This document shows positions 16,062-24,729 of a stretch of DNA of 41,462 nt, piece after piece. The notes below the pieces were generated by a model. That model saw only the letters and a program-made list of their open reading frames with translations, did not search any database and was not told where the DNA came from. The position numbers and the translations under genes were made by a program. The stretch lies in assembly GCA_026707665.1 (NCBI GenBank), contig JAPOWK010000017.1, positions 1 to 41,462 on the forward strand, in the 5' to 3' direction. The stretch is from Chloroflexota bacterium. GTDB lineage: Bacteria > Chloroflexota > Anaerolineae > Aggregatilineales > Phototrophicaceae. Each line of letters starts with the position of its first letter. Positions within the stretch are counted from its first letter, which is position 1.

Positions 16062-17444
16062 ATGATAACCGGTCCCACATTCGAAGAAATGCTGCACCCG
16101 CAGCTCATGAACCCGGTCATTCGGTCGGAGGCGATCGCCGCCTTGGACGCCGATCCCTTGAATCCGCTGAATCTCTATAATATCACCTGGCGCGATCCAC
16201 AGAATCAGGTGTATCACATCGTGCTGCCGCGCGAATTGACCGGCGTCGACGCCCAGATTGTGGTGATTTATGGCAAGCGATTCCCCTCAGGCAGCCACAA
16301 AGTAGGAGCGGCTTATTCCGTCTTGCTGGAAGAACAGTTGCTGGGCGAAGTCGATCCGGCGGTGCATACGCTGGTTTGGCCATCAACGGGCAACTATGGC
16401 ATCGGCGGCGCCTTCATCGGCTGTCGTATGGAATATGACAGCATCGTCGTCCTGCCTGAGGAGATGAGCCAGGAGCGTTTTGATCGCATCAGCAGCTACG
16501 GCGCGCGCATCATCCGCACCGCCGGCAGCGAAAGCAATGTGAAAGAGATCTACGACGAAGTCAAGCGTCTGCGCGGCAGTGATCCCCAAATCCGCGTATT
16601 GAATCAATTTGAAGTGATGGGCAATTATCGCTTTCACTATCATGTAACGGGCAATACGCTCGTCGAACTGGCGTCCGAATTGAAGGACGCGGGCATCGGC
16701 GCCGGTCGAATTTCCGCCTTAGTTTCGGCAATGGGCAGCGCCGGCACGATCGCGGCCGGCGACCGCCTCAAGCAGGTCTGGCCCGAGCACAAGATCGTTG
16801 GCTTGGAGCCGATCCAGTGCCCCACCTTGTACAACAACGGCTATGGCGCGCATGAGATCCAAGGCATTGGCGACAAACACGTGACCTGGATCCACAATGT
16901 GTTCAACATGGACGCGCTGATGGCGATTGACGATAGGGACGCCTTGAAGGGTTTACGCGTATTGTGGGAAGAAGCCGGGCGCGCAGTATTGACGCAGCGC
17001 TACGGCCTGGAGGAAAGCGCCGTAGCCGCCTTGGCGGAGACCATGGGCATCAGCGGCATCTGCAATATCATCGGCGCCATTAAAACCGCGAAATATTATC
17101 AAATGAATGCGGACGATGTCATCGTCACGGTGGCGACCGACGCCATGGAGCGTTATCTTTCGGTGATGGCGAATATGCGGTCTGCTCAGGGCGCGCTGGA
17201 TGAAGCGGGCGCCGCCGCAATCATTGACGGCGTTTACCATCGAGCCGGCGTCGATTGGATCATGGAAGGCGGGCGCGCGGCCCGGGAACGCTGGCACAAC
17301 TTGAAGTACTATACTTGGGTCGAGCAGCAGGGCAAAACGGTCGCCGAGCTCGATGCCCAGCGCGATCCGGACTGGTGGCTGAGACATCAGGAGCAGGTCG
17401 CCGAGATCGACAAGCGCCTGTTGGCGCAGCGCAGCGCGAGCTAA
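16062..17444 (+). CDS. PLP-dependent fold-type-II enzyme (cysteine synthase-like, unassigned)
   Basis: The 460-residue protein belongs to the tryptophan-synthase-beta superfamily. K80 in PSGSHKVGAAY is the likely PLP Schiff-base lysine, WPSTGNYGIG the substrate/cofactor loop, and MGSAGTIAAGD the phosphate-binding loop. It is longer than cysteine synthases (about 300-330) and has an extra N-terminal helix region (about 1-60) and a C-terminal extension with aromatic residues (YYTWVEQQGK, DPDWWLRHQ). I associate this family with unnamed PLP beta-subunit-like proteins of Chloroflexota and Firmicutes. Reaction unknown; candidates are beta-elimination or ammonia-lyase chemistry on small amino acids such as 2,3-diaminopropionate. 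It starts 10 bases after the coiled-coil gene. Confidence 0.8.
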   Translation: MITGPTFEEMLHPQLMNPVIRSEAIAALDADPLNPLNLYNITWRDPQNQVYHIVLPRELTGVDAQIVVIYGKRFPSGSHKVGAAYSVLLEEQLLGEVDPAVHTLVWPSTGNYGIGGAFIGCRMEYDSIVVLPEEMSQERFDRISSYGARIIRTAGSESNVKEIYDEVKRLRGSDPQIRVLNQFEVMGNYRFHYHVTGNTLVELASELKDAGIGAGRISALVSAMGSAGTIAAGDRLKQVWPEHKIVGLEPIQCPTLYNNGYGAHEIQGIGDKHVTWIHNVFNMDALMAIDDRDALKGLRVLWEEAGRAVLTQRYGLEESAVAALAETMGISGICNIIGAIKTAKYYQMNADDVIVTVATDAMERYLSVMANMRSAQGALDEAGAAAIIDGVYHRAGVDWIMEGGRAARERWHNLKYYTWVEQQGKTVAELDAQRDPDWWLRHQEQVAEIDKRLLAQRSAS

Positions 17445-17460
17445 GGAGACGGAAGCGGCA

Positions 17461-17904
17461 ATGTACGCTGACGATCGGGTGCTGGTTGGCGTCGTCAAGC
17501 GCGCAAAAGATTTCGAGATCGCGCGGCGACAAGGTTGGTATCGCATTCCCGAAGGCCAACTGCCGCGAGGCTTAAACGCCGAGTACATCGCTCTTTTCCT
17601 GAGCGGTCGCTCCTTTCAGAGTTGGGGGGGCAGCGTCGCCTTCTTCGCCCGGATCACCGGCCTTGAGTTGGCGCGGCGCCGTGACCTGCTGCCGGATGAA
17701 ACCCGCCGAGCGGACGAGGTCTATTACAAGGTGCAGTTTCGTGATTTGATCCCGAAGGACCCGCCGATTCGCAATCAGCCCGCGCGGCCAATCAGCTTCA
17801 TTCGCACCACCTGGGATCGCTTCATCAGCGCTGAGTTTGTAGGCGACCTCTACCTCAAGAGTGACTTTTACGTCGACCGGGTATACCACGCTTTGCGCAG
17901 CTGA
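17461..17904 (+). CDS. Conserved protein of unknown function (147 aa)
   Basis: I do not recognise a characterised family. The protein is soluble, without Cys or membrane segments, and is rich in Arg and aromatic residues. It opens with DDRVLVGVVKRAKDFEIA, then GWYRIP, AEYIALFLSG, GGSVAFFARITG, EVYYKVQF and a final FIRTTWDRFISA and FYVDRVYHALR. The repeated short beta-strand pattern and GWYRIP suggest a compact PUA/EVE-like beta-barrel that could bind a modified base or nucleotide, but this is only a pattern impression. It lies 16 bases after the PLP enzyme and 17 before ssnA, well inside the purine island. ATG 17461 follows AAGGAGACGG, a good ribosome site. Confidence 0.7.
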   Translation: MYADDRVLVGVVKRAKDFEIARRQGWYRIPEGQLPRGLNAEYIALFLSGRSFQSWGGSVAFFARITGLELARRRDLLPDETRRADEVYYKVQFRDLIPKDPPIRNQPARPISFIRTTWDRFISAEFVGDLYLKSDFYVDRVYHALRS

Positions 17905-17921
17905 CAAGGCGAGAAGAGAGA

Positions 17922-19277
17922 ATGGTGATGCTGATCATTAACGCGAACCTGATCACGCTCGGCGATGAGCCGCACATACTGCCAAATCATGCTCTGTATA
18001 TCGAGGGCGACCGCATCGCCGCCTTGGGCGCGCGGGCTGAGTTGGCGGCTCGTTACCCTGAGGCCGAGATCGTCGACGCCGGCGGGCAATATGTCATGCC
18101 GGGCGGGATCTGCGCCCACACGCACTTTTACGGCGCCTACGCCCGCGGCCTGGCGATTCCCGGTCCGGCGCCCCGTGATTTTCCCCAGATTCTCGAACGT
18201 CTTTGGTGGCCCCTGGACAAAGCTCTCGATCGGGAAAGCGTCCGCGCCAGCGCCCTCGTCTGCCTGGTTGACGCCATCAAACATGGAACCACCAGCTTGA
18301 TCGATCATCACGCCAGCCCCAACTTCATCGCCGGCAGTCTTGATGTCATCGGCGAGGCTGCCGATGCCGCCGGGCTGCGCGCCGTGCTCTGTTACGAAGT
18401 GACCGATCGCGATGGCGGCGACAAGATGCGCGAAGGCATTGACGAGAACTTGCGATTCATGGCGGCGACCGCTGGTCATGAGCGCCTGAAGGGGACCTTC
18501 GGTTTGCACGCCAGTCTGACGCTGAATGACGCAAGTTTGCGCGCCTGCGCCAATGCCATACCCGACGACGCCGGTTTTCATATCCATGTCGCCGAGCATG
18601 AAGCCGATCAAGGGGACTGCCTGGTCAAGAGCGGGCTAAACGTGGTTGAACGGCTGGATCGCTTCGGCATCATGAATGAGCGTACCATCGCCGCCCATTG
18701 TGTGCATATCGAAACGCATGAACGGGACATATTGCGAGATCGCGGCGTCTGGGTCAGTCATCAGCCGCGCTCCAATATGAACAACGGGGTGGGCGCCGCC
18801 GATATCGACAGCTTGCTAGAGGCGGGCATCAAGCTTTGCCTGGGCAACGACGGCTTCAGCAATAATATGTGGTCCGAGTGGAAGGCGGCTTACTTGCTGC
18901 ACAAGGTAGTCAATCGCGATCCGCGGCGCGCCGATGGCATGAATATCGCGCGCATGGCCTGGGACAACAACGCTCGCCTCATGGAGAGCTTCTTCCCCGG
19001 CGCCAAGATTGGTGAAATCAGCGCCGGCGCCGTCGCTGATCTGATCTTTGTCGATTACCAGCCCTTTACGCCGCTGACCGCCGGCAATTTGCCCTGGCAT
19101 CTGCTCTTCGGCTTTGAAGCGTCGATGGTGACGACGACCATCTGCGCGGGCCAGCTCTTGATGCGCGACCGTCAGTTGCTGACGCTTGACGAGACCGCCA
19201 TCGCGGCCGAAGCCCTCGAGCTGGCGCCGGCGGTTTGGGAAAGGTATACGCGAAATGCTCAGGATGCCCTACAATGA
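17922..19277 (+). CDS. ssnA: SsnA-type aminohydrolase
   Basis: The 451-residue amidohydrolase has CAHTHFYGAYARG (metal HxH), HIHVAEHEADQ, AHCVHI and CLGNDGFSNNM, in the normal amidohydrolase order. The GNDGFSNNMWSE and HQPRSNMNNGVG blocks are those of the SsnA branch, a marker of selenium-dependent molybdenum hydroxylase loci and of anaerobic purine breakdown clusters. It probably deaminates or opens a purine-derived ring in the cytosol; the substrate is not settled. Start choice: ATG 17922 or ATG 17928, both after GAGAAGAGAG. It is 36 bases before npdG, joining the purine part of the island to the F420 genes. Confidence 0.88.
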   Translation: MVMLIINANLITLGDEPHILPNHALYIEGDRIAALGARAELAARYPEAEIVDAGGQYVMPGGICAHTHFYGAYARGLAIPGPAPRDFPQILERLWWPLDKALDRESVRASALVCLVDAIKHGTTSLIDHHASPNFIAGSLDVIGEAADAAGLRAVLCYEVTDRDGGDKMREGIDENLRFMAATAGHERLKGTFGLHASLTLNDASLRACANAIPDDAGFHIHVAEHEADQGDCLVKSGLNVVERLDRFGIMNERTIAAHCVHIETHERDILRDRGVWVSHQPRSNMNNGVGAADIDSLLEAGIKLCLGNDGFSNNMWSEWKAAYLLHKVVNRDPRRADGMNIARMAWDNNARLMESFFPGAKIGEISAGAVADLIFVDYQPFTPLTAGNLPWHLLFGFEASMVTTTICAGQLLMRDRQLLTLDETAIAAEALELAPAVWERYTRNAQDALQ

Positions 19278-19313
19278 TGGACTGAACAGGGAAGACCACA
19301 GGCTGAGGAAGCG

Positions 19314-19976
19314 ATGAAATCATTGGCGATTTTGGGCGGAACGGGCAAAGAAGGCGCCGGACTGGCGATGCGCTGGGCGCTTCATGGCTACCGTGTGATC
19401 ATTGGTTCGCGTTCGGCGGAAAAGGCTGAGACGCGCGCGAAGGAGATGAATGGTGAACTAGGGGCGGATTATTTGTCGGGCTTGGCCAATGCGGCGGCGG
19501 CCGACCGGGCCGATATCGTCATCTTGAGTGTGCCCTATAACGCGCATCAAGCCACGTTGGCTAGCGTCCGCGAGCAGTGCCAGGGCAAGATCCTGGTCGA
19601 TTTGACCGTGCCTTTGCAGCCGCCCGCAATCACCCAAGTGAATCTGCCAGGGGGCGGCGCCGCGGCGCTGGAAGCGCAATCGCTTCTCGGTCCGGATGTC
19701 ACCGTCGTAGCGGCTTTCCAGAATGTCAGCGCCGTCAAGCTCAAGAAGCTGGGGCAGCCGGTCGATTGCGATGTCCTGGTCTGCGCCGATGATCGCGAGG
19801 CGCGCACGGCTGTCATCGAGCTGGTAGCGGCGGCCGGCATGCGCGGCCTGGATGCGGGCCTGCTGAAGAATGCGGTGGCGGCTGAGTCGCTGACGCCGGT
19901 GCTGCTACATATCAACAAGACCTATGGCGTACAAGGCGCCGGCCTGCGCATCACCGGCCTGGACGATGGACGATGA
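19314..19976 (+). CDS. npdG: NADPH:F420 oxidoreductase-like protein
   Basis: The 220-residue protein is in the F420-dependent NADP reductase family, which moves hydride between F420 and NADP. It has an N-terminal Rossmann loop, GGTGKEGAGLAMRW, then IIGSRSAEKA (the phosphate-binding Arg/Ser of NADP), VILSVPYNAHQATL, LVDLTVPLQ, VAAFQNVSAVKL and the C-terminal GLLKNAVAAESLTP helix. GAGGAAG just before ATG 19314 is a good ribosome site. Its stop overlaps the cofE start as ATGA, so translation is coupled. In this family NpdG is usually found with F420 biosynthesis or F420-dependent enzymes, and both follow here. Confidence 0.92.
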   Translation: MKSLAILGGTGKEGAGLAMRWALHGYRVIIGSRSAEKAETRAKEMNGELGADYLSGLANAAAADRADIVILSVPYNAHQATLASVREQCQGKILVDLTVPLQPPAITQVNLPGGGAAALEAQSLLGPDVTVVAAFQNVSAVKLKKLGQPVDCDVLVCADDREARTAVIELVAAAGMRGLDAGLLKNAVAAESLTPVLLHINKTYGVQGAGLRITGLDDGR

Positions 19977-20740
19977 CTTGCGCGCCCAAATTGATCGCTT
20001 ATGCGATACCGGGCATCCCGCTGATTAGGGCCGATGACGATATTATCGCGATCATCATCAAACGAGCGGATGTGGCTGGCATAGGGCTCCGTACTGGCGA
20101 TACCCTGGTCGTCTCATCGAAAATCGTCTCCAAGTCTTTGGGACGGCTGGTGGCGCTTGGCGGCATCGAGCCATCGGCGGCCGCTCAGGCTCTGGCCGCC
20201 GAGACGGGCAAAGATCCGCGGCTGGTGGAGTTGATCTTGCGCCAATCACGACGCGTTTCCCGCAAACGACAGGGCGTATTGGTCACCGAGCATCATTTGG
20301 GACTGGTCTCGGCCAACGCCGGCGTCGACCAAAGCAATATCGAAGCGGGCGATGATATGGCGCTGCTGCTGCCGATTGATCCGGACGGCGCCGCCAGCGA
20401 ATTTCGCGCCAGCATTCGCAGGCGTCTCGGCCTGGATGTGGCGGTTATCATCAGCGATACGCACGGGCGGCCCTTCCGCGTCGGCAATGTCGGCGTGGCG
20501 ATCGGCGCGGCCGGCTTGCCCACGGTGAAAGACCTGCGCGGGCAGCAAGATCTTTATGGACGCGTGCTGGAGGTGACGCAAGTCGCTTATGCCGATCTGG
20601 TCGCTTCAGCGGCGCACTTGCTATGTGGCGAAGCTGATGAGGGCTTGCCGGCGATATTGCTAAGGGGCCTTGATCTCGGCGCGCCGCACGGCCGTGCGGC
20701 CGACTTGAATCGCGCCGCCGAGCATGATCTGTATCGTTGA
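19973..20740 (+). CDS. cofE: F420-0:gamma-L-glutamyl ligase
   Basis: CofE adds gamma-linked glutamates to F420-0 using GTP. The 255-residue single-domain protein has TGDTLVVSSKIVSKSLGR, VLVTEHHLGLVSANAGVDQSN, GDDMALLLP, and DTHGRPFRVGNVGVAIGAAG, all hallmark segments of CofE. In many actinobacteria CofE is fused to a nitroreductase domain (FbiB); here the ligase is alone and the nitroreductase is the next gene. It overlaps npdG by 4 bases. Confidence 0.93.
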   Translation: MTCAPKLIAYAIPGIPLIRADDDIIAIIIKRADVAGIGLRTGDTLVVSSKIVSKSLGRLVALGGIEPSAAAQALAAETGKDPRLVELILRQSRRVSRKRQGVLVTEHHLGLVSANAGVDQSNIEAGDDMALLLPIDPDGAASEFRASIRRRLGLDVAVIISDTHGRPFRVGNVGVAIGAAGLPTVKDLRGQQDLYGRVLEVTQVAYADLVASAAHLLCGEADEGLPAILLRGLDLGAPHGRAADLNRAAEHDLYR

Positions 20741-20752
20741 GTTGCTAATGTG

Positions 20753-21358
20753 ATGAACAGCGCTGAATTGCTGAACTTCATGCGGGGGCGGCGTTCACTG
20801 CGGCGTTACCAATGCGAAGACGTGCCGCGCGCGTGGATAGAATGCTTGTTAGAGGCCGCCATCTGGGCGCCTTCGGCCCACAATCGGCAGCCCTGGCGCT
20901 TTGTCATCATCAATGAGAACGGGACAAAAGAGCGGCTGGCGCGTGAAATGGGGGCGGCGCTGCGACGCGATCTCAGCGCCGACGGCCTGGCGCAAGCTGT
21001 CATAGACGCCGATGTCGGTCGCTCCTACGCTCGAATCACCTCGGCGCCGCTTTTGATCATGGTGTGCATGAGCCTGAGCGACATGGATGTTTATTCCGAC
21101 GATCAGCGCAATCGCCACGAACTCACCATGGCGCAGCAGAGCACCGCGATGGCGGGCCAAAACATGCTATTAATGGCGGAAAAACTGGGTTTGGGCGCCT
21201 GTTGGATGTGCGCGCCCCTGTTCTGTCAGGAGCTGGTCGCGTCGGTCCTGGAGCTCCCGGCCGACTGGCGGCCCCAGGGCATGATTACGCTGGGCTACCC
21301 GGCAGAGCGGCGAGAACGCAAGCGTGAGCCCTGGGAGACGAGGGCCTTGTGGCGCTAG
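20753..21358 (+). CDS. Nitroreductase-family protein, probable FbiB C-domain counterpart
   Basis: The 201-residue flavin-binding protein has the nitroreductase pattern: an RRSLRRY N-terminal FMN motif, AIWAPSAHNRQPWRFVII, the QQSTAMAGQNMLLMAEKLGLGACWM helix and the PADWRPQGMITLGYP C-terminal strand. In bacteria that build F420 from phosphoenolpyruvate, the FbiB C-domain reduces the dehydro-F420 intermediate. Its place between cofE and cofD strongly suggests this role; a general nitroreductase is the alternative. ATG 20753 follows cofE by 12 bases, with GTG 20750 as a second option. Its end overlaps the cofD GTG start. Confidence 0.83.
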   Translation: MNSAELLNFMRGRRSLRRYQCEDVPRAWIECLLEAAIWAPSAHNRQPWRFVIINENGTKERLAREMGAALRRDLSADGLAQAVIDADVGRSYARITSAPLLIMVCMSLSDMDVYSDDQRNRHELTMAQQSTAMAGQNMLLMAEKLGLGACWMCAPLFCQELVASVLELPADWRPQGMITLGYPAERRERKREPWETRALWR

Positions 21359-22293
21359 ACAGAAACATCGTTGTTCTGATTGGCGGGGTCGGCGGCGCCA
21401 AACTGGCCAGCGGGCTGATCGAGGCCGTCCCGCCGGAACGCCTTACGTTTATCGTCAATACCGGTGACGACTTCTGGCATCTTGGTTTGAGAATCTGTCC
21501 CGATCTCGATACGTTGATGTACACGCTGGCTGGTTTGGTCAATCGACAATGGGGCTGGGGCGTCGCCGATGATTCGACTGTGGCTTTGGACTGTCTCGCG
21601 AGACATTATCAGGTCGAGCCCTGGTTTCGGCTGGGAGACAAAGATCTGGCGACGCATTTGCTGCGAACGCATTGGCTACGATTGGGGCGCAGCTTGACCG
21701 AAGTGACCGCCTGCCTCGGGGAACGACTTGGCTTGCGCGCAAGGATCTTGCCGATGTGCGACGAAGAAGTGCCGACTCTGGTGAATACGGTCGAGCGCGG
21801 CGAGCTCGGCTTTCAAGAGTACTTCGTGAAACACGCTTGGAATCCGACGATACGGGCGATCCGCCATCAAGGTTGCGAGAAGGCATGGCTTTCGCCGGGC
21901 GTCGGCGAGGCGCTCAATGACGCAGATATCGTCTTGATCGCGCCTTCCAATCCCTGGCTGTCGCTGGCGCCGATTTTGGCAGTGCCGGGCTTGCGCGCTG
22001 CCCTTTCGAATTTGGCGGCGCCGGTGGTTGCGGTGACGCCGATCATCGCCGGGGACGCGGTCAAGGGGCCCACGGCCAAGATCATGCGTGAGCTGGGGCT
22101 GGAAGTTTCGGCAAGGGAAGTTGCCCGTTTCTATCGCGGACTTATTGATGGATTCGTCGATGATCGGCGCAACCAGCCCTTTGAAATGAAGGGCTTGCGG
22201 ACGGTTCAGCTGAATACGCTGATGAACGATCAAGCGGACAAGGTCGCCCTGGCGCGCGCGCTGCTGGGCTGGATCGGGGGTTGGGCGGCATGA
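21349..22293 (+). CDS. cofD: 2-phospho-L-lactate/EPPG transferase (F420 biosynthesis)
   Basis: CofD/FbiA joins the phospho-lactyl or enolpyruvyl-guanosine moiety to Fo, forming F420-0 or its dehydro form. The 314-residue product begins with the VVLIGGVGGAKLASGL glycine-rich motif and then has NTGDDFWHLGLRICPDLDT, the DDSTVALDC region, MCDEEVPTLV, GELGFQEYFVK and IAPSNPWLSLAPIL, all typical of CofD. Start GTG 21349 overlaps the nitroreductase stop. Length is normal. Its stop overlaps the cofC start as ATGA. I do not see Fo synthase (cofG/cofH or fbiC) in the window, so it must be elsewhere if the pathway is complete. Confidence 0.95.
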   Translation: MALDRNIVVLIGGVGGAKLASGLIEAVPPERLTFIVNTGDDFWHLGLRICPDLDTLMYTLAGLVNRQWGWGVADDSTVALDCLARHYQVEPWFRLGDKDLATHLLRTHWLRLGRSLTEVTACLGERLGLRARILPMCDEEVPTLVNTVERGELGFQEYFVKHAWNPTIRAIRHQGCEKAWLSPGVGEALNDADIVLIAPSNPWLSLAPILAVPGLRAALSNLAAPVVAVTPIIAGDAVKGPTAKIMRELGLEVSAREVARFYRGLIDGFVDDRRNQPFEMKGLRTVQLNTLMNDQADKVALARALLGWIGGWAA

Positions 22294-22937
22294 GCCTCTG
22301 GGCGATAATCCCGGTCAAACCGTTGAAGAATGCCAAGAGCCGCTTGTCGCCGGTTCTGCTGCCCGATCAGCGCTTCGAACTGGCGCAGGCGATGCTGCGT
22401 CATGTGTTATCGGTGACGACGACGATTCAGCAGATCACCGGTGTTCTAGTGATCTCGCGCGATTCCAAGGCGCTTGCCATCGCCCGCGAGTTTGGCGCCA
22501 AAACGCTGCAAGAAGGCGCCATGTCCAACCTGAATCCGGCATTGATGCGCGCCACCATGGTAGTCGAGAGTTGGCGCGCCGATGCGGTATTGGTCTTGCC
22601 GGCCGATTTGCCCTTCATCAACGCGAAAGACATCGGCGGCCTGATTCAGCTGGCGGTCGATCAGTCCATTGTGATCGCTACCGACAAAGCGCGCGACGGC
22701 ACGAACGCCTTGCTGATCAGGCCGCCAGGCGCGATCAGCTTTGAATACGGCGGCGGGAGTTTTAAGCGGCATATTCGGCTGGCGGAAGTTGCCGGTCTGC
22801 AAGCCTTCACCTATGAATCCGACCGGTTGGCGCTGGATATTGATTTGCCGGAAGATCTCGAGACCTATCAGCGAATCCTGGCGAGCGGGCGTTTCGGGCA
22901 TTTGCCGTCCTTTCCGATTGCCTGCCGCGCCGGCTGA
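22290..22937 (+). CDS. cofC: 2-phospho-L-lactate/phosphoenolpyruvate guanylyltransferase
   Basis: CofC/FbiD links GTP to 2-phospholactate or phosphoenolpyruvate, the substrate of CofD. The 215-residue protein has the nucleotidyltransferase N-terminus AIIPVKPLKNAKSRLSPVL, LVLPADLPFINAKDI with the metal Asp, and ATDKARDGTNALLIRPP, then FEYGGGSFKRH, the usual CofC layout. ATG 22290 overlaps cofD TGA. With the nitroreductase gene present, use of phosphoenolpyruvate is more likely than lactate, but the sequence alone does not settle it. Confidence 0.93.
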   Translation: MSLWAIIPVKPLKNAKSRLSPVLLPDQRFELAQAMLRHVLSVTTTIQQITGVLVISRDSKALAIAREFGAKTLQEGAMSNLNPALMRATMVVESWRADAVLVLPADLPFINAKDIGGLIQLAVDQSIVIATDKARDGTNALLIRPPGAISFEYGGGSFKRHIRLAEVAGLQAFTYESDRLALDIDLPEDLETYQRILASGRFGHLPSFPIACRAG

Positions 22938-22948
22938 GGGCGTGGCGT

Positions 22949-22981
22949 GCATTTGACAAATGCGCTTACAATGTCTGATAT
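22949..22981 (+). promoter_or_regulatory. Promoter with palindromic operator for the LLM oxidoreductase gene
   Basis: TTGACA (22953-22958) and TGATAT (22976-22981) are 17 bases apart, giving a start near 22988 and a leader of about 35 bases. The -35 lies inside a perfect 7-1-7 palindrome, GCATTTGACAAATGC (22949-22963). A second palindrome, TATCATGATA, covers 22979-22988 at the start site. The first looks like a repressor operator that would cover the -35. Confidence 0.55.
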
Positions 22982-23021
22982 CATGATAGGAACCGACTGA
23001 TGCGGAAACGGGAGAAGACTC

Positions 23022-24029
<1,008 letters not shown>

Positions 24030-24082
24030 CTGGCGGATTCGCAGCGCTGAATTGAGTTCAAGCGGGGAAGGCGCCTGTTGCG

Positions 24083-24709
24083 GTGAAGATTCTCTGTGTT
24101 AGCGATACCGAAATGCCGCAGCTGCACAATGCGGTCAATTTGCGCCGCCAGTACAACGATGTCGATATGATCATCAGCTGCGGCGACATGCGCCCCAATT
24201 ACCTCGATTTCATTACGAGCATCATTGGGGCGCCCCTGTTTTATGTTCGCGGCAATCATGATGAGATCTATCACGATGAACCGCCCGGCGGCATCGACTT
24301 GCACGGACAGATCTTGGAATATGGCGGCTTGGTCCTGGCGGGCTTGGAAGGCTCGATCCGCTACAACAAAGGCGAGATCCAATATACCCAGGCGCAAATG
24401 CACAGCAAGGTGCTCGGTCTCGCGCCATCGGTGATGTGGAATCGCTGGGCGCGCGGCCGCGGCATTGATCTATTTGTCACGCATTCGCCGGCGCGGGATA
24501 TTCACGATGGCAAGGATTTCGCCCACCGCGGCTTTGACAGCTTCTTGAATTTCATGAAGTGGTTTCGGCCGCGCTACATGCTGCACGGCCACGTGCATAC
24601 CTGGGATCGGCGCAAGACGGTGCGGACGCAGTTCGAATCCACCTGCGTGCTGAATATCAACCCGTTTACGGTGCTGGAACTGGAACCGCTGACCAGGGCG
24701 CAATTGTGA
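24083..24709 (+). CDS. Calcineurin-like metallophosphoesterase
   Basis: The 208-residue protein has the metallophosphoesterase motifs in order: CVSDTEMPQ, ISCGDMRPNYLDF, YVRGNHDEIY, VTHSPARDIHDG and LHGHVHTWD. In the first motif the usual DxH reads DTE. I recall related family members with SDEVDP-type variants, so this may be normal for the subfamily. It probably cleaves a phosphodiester or phosphomonoester in the cytosol; substrate unknown. Start is GTG 24083 after GGGGAAGG. It lies between the LLM oxidoreductase and the hydroxylase genes, 20 bases before the latter. Confidence 0.85.
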   Translation: MKILCVSDTEMPQLHNAVNLRRQYNDVDMIISCGDMRPNYLDFITSIIGAPLFYVRGNHDEIYHDEPPGGIDLHGQILEYGGLVLAGLEGSIRYNKGEIQYTQAQMHSKVLGLAPSVMWNRWARGRGIDLFVTHSPARDIHDGKDFAHRGFDSFLNFMKWFRPRYMLHGHVHTWDRRKTVRTQFESTCVLNINPFTVLELEPLTRAQL

Positions 24710-24729
24710 ACTGAGGAGGCCGGTCACGA

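Noticed and set aside
24083..24709. Loss of the first metal-binding His in the metallophosphoesterase (DTE instead of DxH) as a sign of inactivity
   Set aside because: All later motifs are intact, and I recall relatives of this subfamily with similar variants, so it is probably normal.
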